Shown: positions 6,300-7,831 of the stretch, in pieces
How positions within the stretch are numbered: position 1 is the stretch's first letter
How the letters are laid out: each line of letters starts with the position of its first letter
Assembly: GCA_003221375.1 (NCBI GenBank)
Contig: QHRI01000204.1
Coordinates: 1-7,831, forward strand
Direction: 5' to 3'
DNA length: 7,831 bases
Source: Verrucomicrobiota bacterium
GTDB lineage: Bacteria; Verrucomicrobiota; Verrucomicrobiia; Chthoniobacterales; UBA10450
Notes under the pieces: model-generated
Seen by the model: the letters and a program-made list of their open reading frames with translations, nothing else
What the model was told of the DNA's origin: nothing
The model's database searches: none
Program-made: the position numbers and the translations under genes

Positions 6300-6373
6300 T
6301 GTAGCTACGGCGCTGTGTCGCCGTGCCAGGGAGAGTGACACGAAGCGCGGCTCGACGCAGCAACGCGGTTCCA
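6300..6373. repeat. REPIN-like inverted pair of GTAG hairpins, class A copy 2
   Basis: The left arm (6300-6325) differs from the 1170 copy at one base in 26: head TGTAGC, then T, then stem ACGGCG, loop CTGTGT and stem CGCCGT. The right arm (6351-6373) matches the other copy's right end at about 18 of 23 positions, and its terminal CTACA has decayed to TTCCA. The overall length of 74 bp and the arm spacing match copy 1. It lies between the NIPSNAP 3' end and the promoter of the GntR unit, where it could insulate the two. Confidence 0.65.
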
Positions 6374-6390
6374 ATTATTGGGCCTGAAGA

Positions 6391-6405
6391 ATGGCCGGCG
6401 GCCAT
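6391..6405. repeat. Short GC-rich palindrome downstream of the NIPSNAP gene
   Basis: Fifteen bases, ATGGCCG-G-CGGCCAT, form a perfect 7-bp inverted repeat around one central base, 13 nt after the NIPSNAP stop. It could be a transcript-end hairpin but no U-tract follows, so a terminator call is not justified. Confidence 0.4.
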
Positions 6406-6418
6406 CGCAACGGCGCCC

Positions 6419-6805
6419 TCATTTTGCCAACACCTCGCGCGGTGAATAGTCCGTTAGATACAAAGTCCGATCCTGGATCTCGCCCACGAGCGGTCCGTTC
6501 ATTTCGCCTGTCTCCTTCTTGATCTTAATCCATTCCTGATCCTGCAGGAATTTCCTCCAGCGATCGGTCATGGTTTCCTTGTCAGGCCATTCAAGCAGAT
6601 AAACGAACTCGGTCCGGTTATCCTTTTTGGATTCCCAGGTGGCAACGATCTTGAAATCATATTTCGCCATGATGCGCATGGCATGATCTCGAAAGCGGTC
6701 ATGAAACCGCCGAGAGTGAGCATCACTATCAAGGTGAGTAGTAACCTGTATTTCTGTGCCATAGGAGTAGAGACCATAGTTTCTTTTCGTCGAGCCGACT
6801 GGCAT
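6419..6805 (-). CDS. NIPSNAP-family protein
   Basis: A 128-residue protein whose residues about 18-120 match the NIPSNAP domain (PF07978), a dimeric ferredoxin-like alpha/beta barrel. Visible family features are RFHDRFRDHAMRIMAKYDF (33-51), IVATWES (53-59), FVYLLEWPDKE (67-77), a W-x6-QEW segment (83-92), and the closing YLTDYSP (116-122). The biochemical role of bacterial NIPSNAP proteins is not settled. The usual bacterial form has a signal peptide and a YELR strand at the start; here there is no signal peptide and the first strand reads YGTEIQV. No Shine-Dalgarno precedes the ATG at 6805, and a 6-bp hairpin ends 3 nt before it, so the exact start is the weak point. It lies 51 nt downstream of the lipoprotein gene and is probably co-transcribed. 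Confidence 0.78.
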   Translation of the reverse strand: MPVGSTKRNYGLYSYGTEIQVTTHLDSDAHSRRFHDRFRDHAMRIMAKYDFKIVATWESKKDNRTEFVYLLEWPDKETMTDRWRKFLQDQEWIKIKKETGEMNGPLVGEIQDRTLYLTDYSPREVLAK

Positions 6806-6808
6806 TGG

Positions 6809-6836
6809 CTGTAGCGTCTACAGGAACGTGCACGTT
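6809..6836. repeat. Two adjacent small palindromes between the lipoprotein and NIPSNAP genes
   Basis: CTGTAG-CGT-CTACAG (6809-6823) is a perfect 6-bp hairpin with a 3-nt loop, and AACGTGCACGTT (6825-6836) is a perfect 12-bp palindrome beside it. The first carries TGTAG/CTACA ends like the larger repeats and may be a remnant. Together they fill over half of the 51-nt intergenic gap, immediately before the NIPSNAP start. Confidence 0.5.
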
Positions 6837-6856
6837 GTCGGATGATCGGCGATTAC

Positions 6857-7669
6857 TTACTTGATCTCGATCTCGCGCACCATTCCGACATCAGCATGAG
6901 TCAGCTTGGTATTTGTTACCGGCATCTCACAATGCAGCACGTAACGCCCCGGAACGAACTCTTTTCGCAGCCAGACGATTCTGTCGATGTCATGGCTGTC
7001 GAGCACGCCGCCTAAGGCTTCCGCGGGCGAAGGGCTGTCCTCATGTTGTTTCCGCCAGCGCTTTAGGTCTTCCACGGTGTTGCCTTCATGGAGACGGTAG
7101 ATGTCTACCTCGTGCATGTTAGGACCAGGTGTTTCGATTCGGATGACCTGTACTCCCCTGCGCAACGCGCGGTCGAGCTCGAACCGATAATCGAACAACT
7201 TCATCACCACATCTTCTTTTGGCGGCCGATCATCGGCTGCACCGGTTTCCTCGACGGTGAAACTGTGAACCGGCGTGGTTTTGTCGTGCCCCTTATTCCA
7301 GCAAATGATGATGTACTGCCCGGGATCCACTCTCGACCACATCTCGGCGGTTACGCCAGGTGAGGTTAACCCCAGACCGGAATAATCCAAGGCCCCTTCC
7401 GGGAAAAGGGATCCCTTCTTGACGGCTGCCACATAGTCGGCCGCGCTCATCCCCTTGGGCAGCTTAACGAGCATGCCTTCGTGTATCTCAGTTCCGTGAT
7501 TCTCGAAAACGATGTGACGCAACCCGGCAGCGAGCCTATCAGGTGCTTCGAAACCGGCATCGGTAGCAACAATCCGAAATGGCGGCGCCCCCTTGTCCGC
7601 GACTTGCCTTTGGCAACCCAAGCTAAGGAGGTATACAGCCAATAGAGTAGCCCAACGACCAATGTTCAT
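6857..7669 (-). CDS. Lipoprotein with two cupredoxin-like halves
   Basis: A 270-residue protein with a lipoprotein signal: hydrophobic residues 6-18 then LSLGC, so Cys19 would be lipidated and the protein anchored on the periplasmic side. Two related halves follow. Half one (about 29-140) contains FRIVATDAGFEAPDRLAAGL, ENHGTEIHEGMLVKL and PGQYIIICWNKGH. Half two (about 153-270) contains VVMKLFDYRFELDR, PNMHEVDIYRL, PGRYVLHCEMP and HADVGM. In half two His186, Cys247, His258 and Met263 are spaced like a cupredoxin copper set (C-x10-H-x4-M). Half one keeps His63, Cys123 and His135 but lacks the methionine. Copper binding is inferred from residues alone. The start at 7669 is preceded by GAGGAA at good spacing; an upstream in-frame ATG at 7690 gives a charged leader before the signal and is rejected. 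The NIPSNAP gene follows on the same strand. Confidence 0.72.
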   Translation of the reverse strand: MNIGRWATLLAVYLLSLGCQRQVADKGAPPFRIVATDAGFEAPDRLAAGLRHIVFENHGTEIHEGMLVKLPKGMSAADYVAAVKKGSLFPEGALDYSGLGLTSPGVTAEMWSRVDPGQYIIICWNKGHDKTTPVHSFTVEETGAADDRPPKEDVVMKLFDYRFELDRALRRGVQVIRIETPGPNMHEVDIYRLHEGNTVEDLKRWRKQHEDSPSPAEALGGVLDSHDIDRIVWLRKEFVPGRYVLHCEMPVTNTKLTHADVGMVREIEIK

Positions 7670-7675
7670 CGAAAG

Positions 7676-7681
7676 TTCCTC
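7676..7681 (-). promoter_or_regulatory. Ribosome binding site of the lipoprotein gene
   Basis: The minus strand reads GAGGAA, with AGGA ending 7 nt before the ATG at 7669. It supports the 270-residue start, which puts the signal peptide directly at the N-terminus. Confidence 0.6.
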
Positions 7682-7831
7682 ATTGTTCAAGTTGGAGAAA
7701 CGCTGTGAGTTTGTCGTCGGCGCGCGGCCAGCGCAATTTCAACGTCGCTTACTCGGATGGCGCAGATACATGCTTAAGCCGCTGACATCAATAATTGCAC
7801 AGTTGGATACGAGCTCGCCAATCCCAAGAAG

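Noticed and set aside
5917..6387. A 156-codon plus-strand open frame opposite the GntR gene and its promoter.
   Set aside because: It lies antisense to a well-supported regulator, crosses the operator region and a repeat, and has no family features.
6568..6777. A minus-strand frame with a hydrophobic segment (KYRLLLTLIVMLTLGGF) that looks like a signal peptide for the NIPSNAP gene, suggesting a frameshift.
   Set aside because: The same bases in the NIPSNAP frame already align through HSRRFHDRFRDH, so joining the frames would lose conserved sequence; the hydrophobicity is probably coincidental.
7691..7831. Possible gene ends at the right edge: a minus-strand frame of 30 codons from 7831 to a TGA at 7739, and a plus-strand frame open to the edge with an ATG at 7770.
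   Set aside because: Neither fragment has a recognisable motif or start signal, and both are too short to separate from chance.

Overview
The window reads as a chromosomal stretch from a Gram-negative, soil-type bacterium with moderate GC content. The gene set (a YtrA-type GntR/ABC/permease cassette, DUF4386 membrane proteins, a NIPSNAP protein, a cupredoxin-like lipoprotein) and the many GTAG-headed intergenic hairpins suggest Verrucomicrobiota (Chthoniobacterales or Udaeobacter-like) or Acidobacteriota. That placement is an impression from gene style, not a proven assignment.

Layout from left to right. A secreted class C beta-lactamase-fold serine hydrolase (30-1163, +) is the only plus-strand gene. 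It converges on a minus-strand block that fills the rest of the window, and a two-hairpin REPIN-like repeat (1170-1244) lies in the convergent gap. The first minus-strand unit, in transcription order, is DUF4386 (3856-3143), a second DUF4386 (3146-2379) and a membrane-anchored MDR oxidoreductase (2374-1259). It is very tightly packed: an ATGA overlap, then a 4-nt gap. A second, different REPIN-like element (3900-3958) separates it from the next unit.

The central unit is a GntR/YtrA regulator (6153-5773), an ABC ATPase (5768-4866) and an ABC-2-type permease (4869-4004). A 22-bp operator-like palindrome lies upstream of the regulator. The expected logic is autorepression of a drug or envelope-stress type exporter. 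The permease appears broken: its N-terminus and its body lie in different frames, and the expected first membrane helix is missing at the junction. REP-like sequence also appears to be embedded in its N-terminal coding region.

Further right, a second copy of the first REPIN class (6300-6373) lies between the GntR promoter and a NIPSNAP-family gene (6805-6419). Upstream of that is a lipoprotein with two cupredoxin-like halves (7669-6857). The last ~160 bases hold no gene I can support.

I see no phage, IS transposase, CRISPR array, tRNA or rRNA. I found no convincing undescribed system. The most interesting material is the family of paired GTAG hairpins, with compensatory stem changes and at least two and perhaps three sequence classes, plus the apparently disrupted permease in an otherwise intact exporter cassette.
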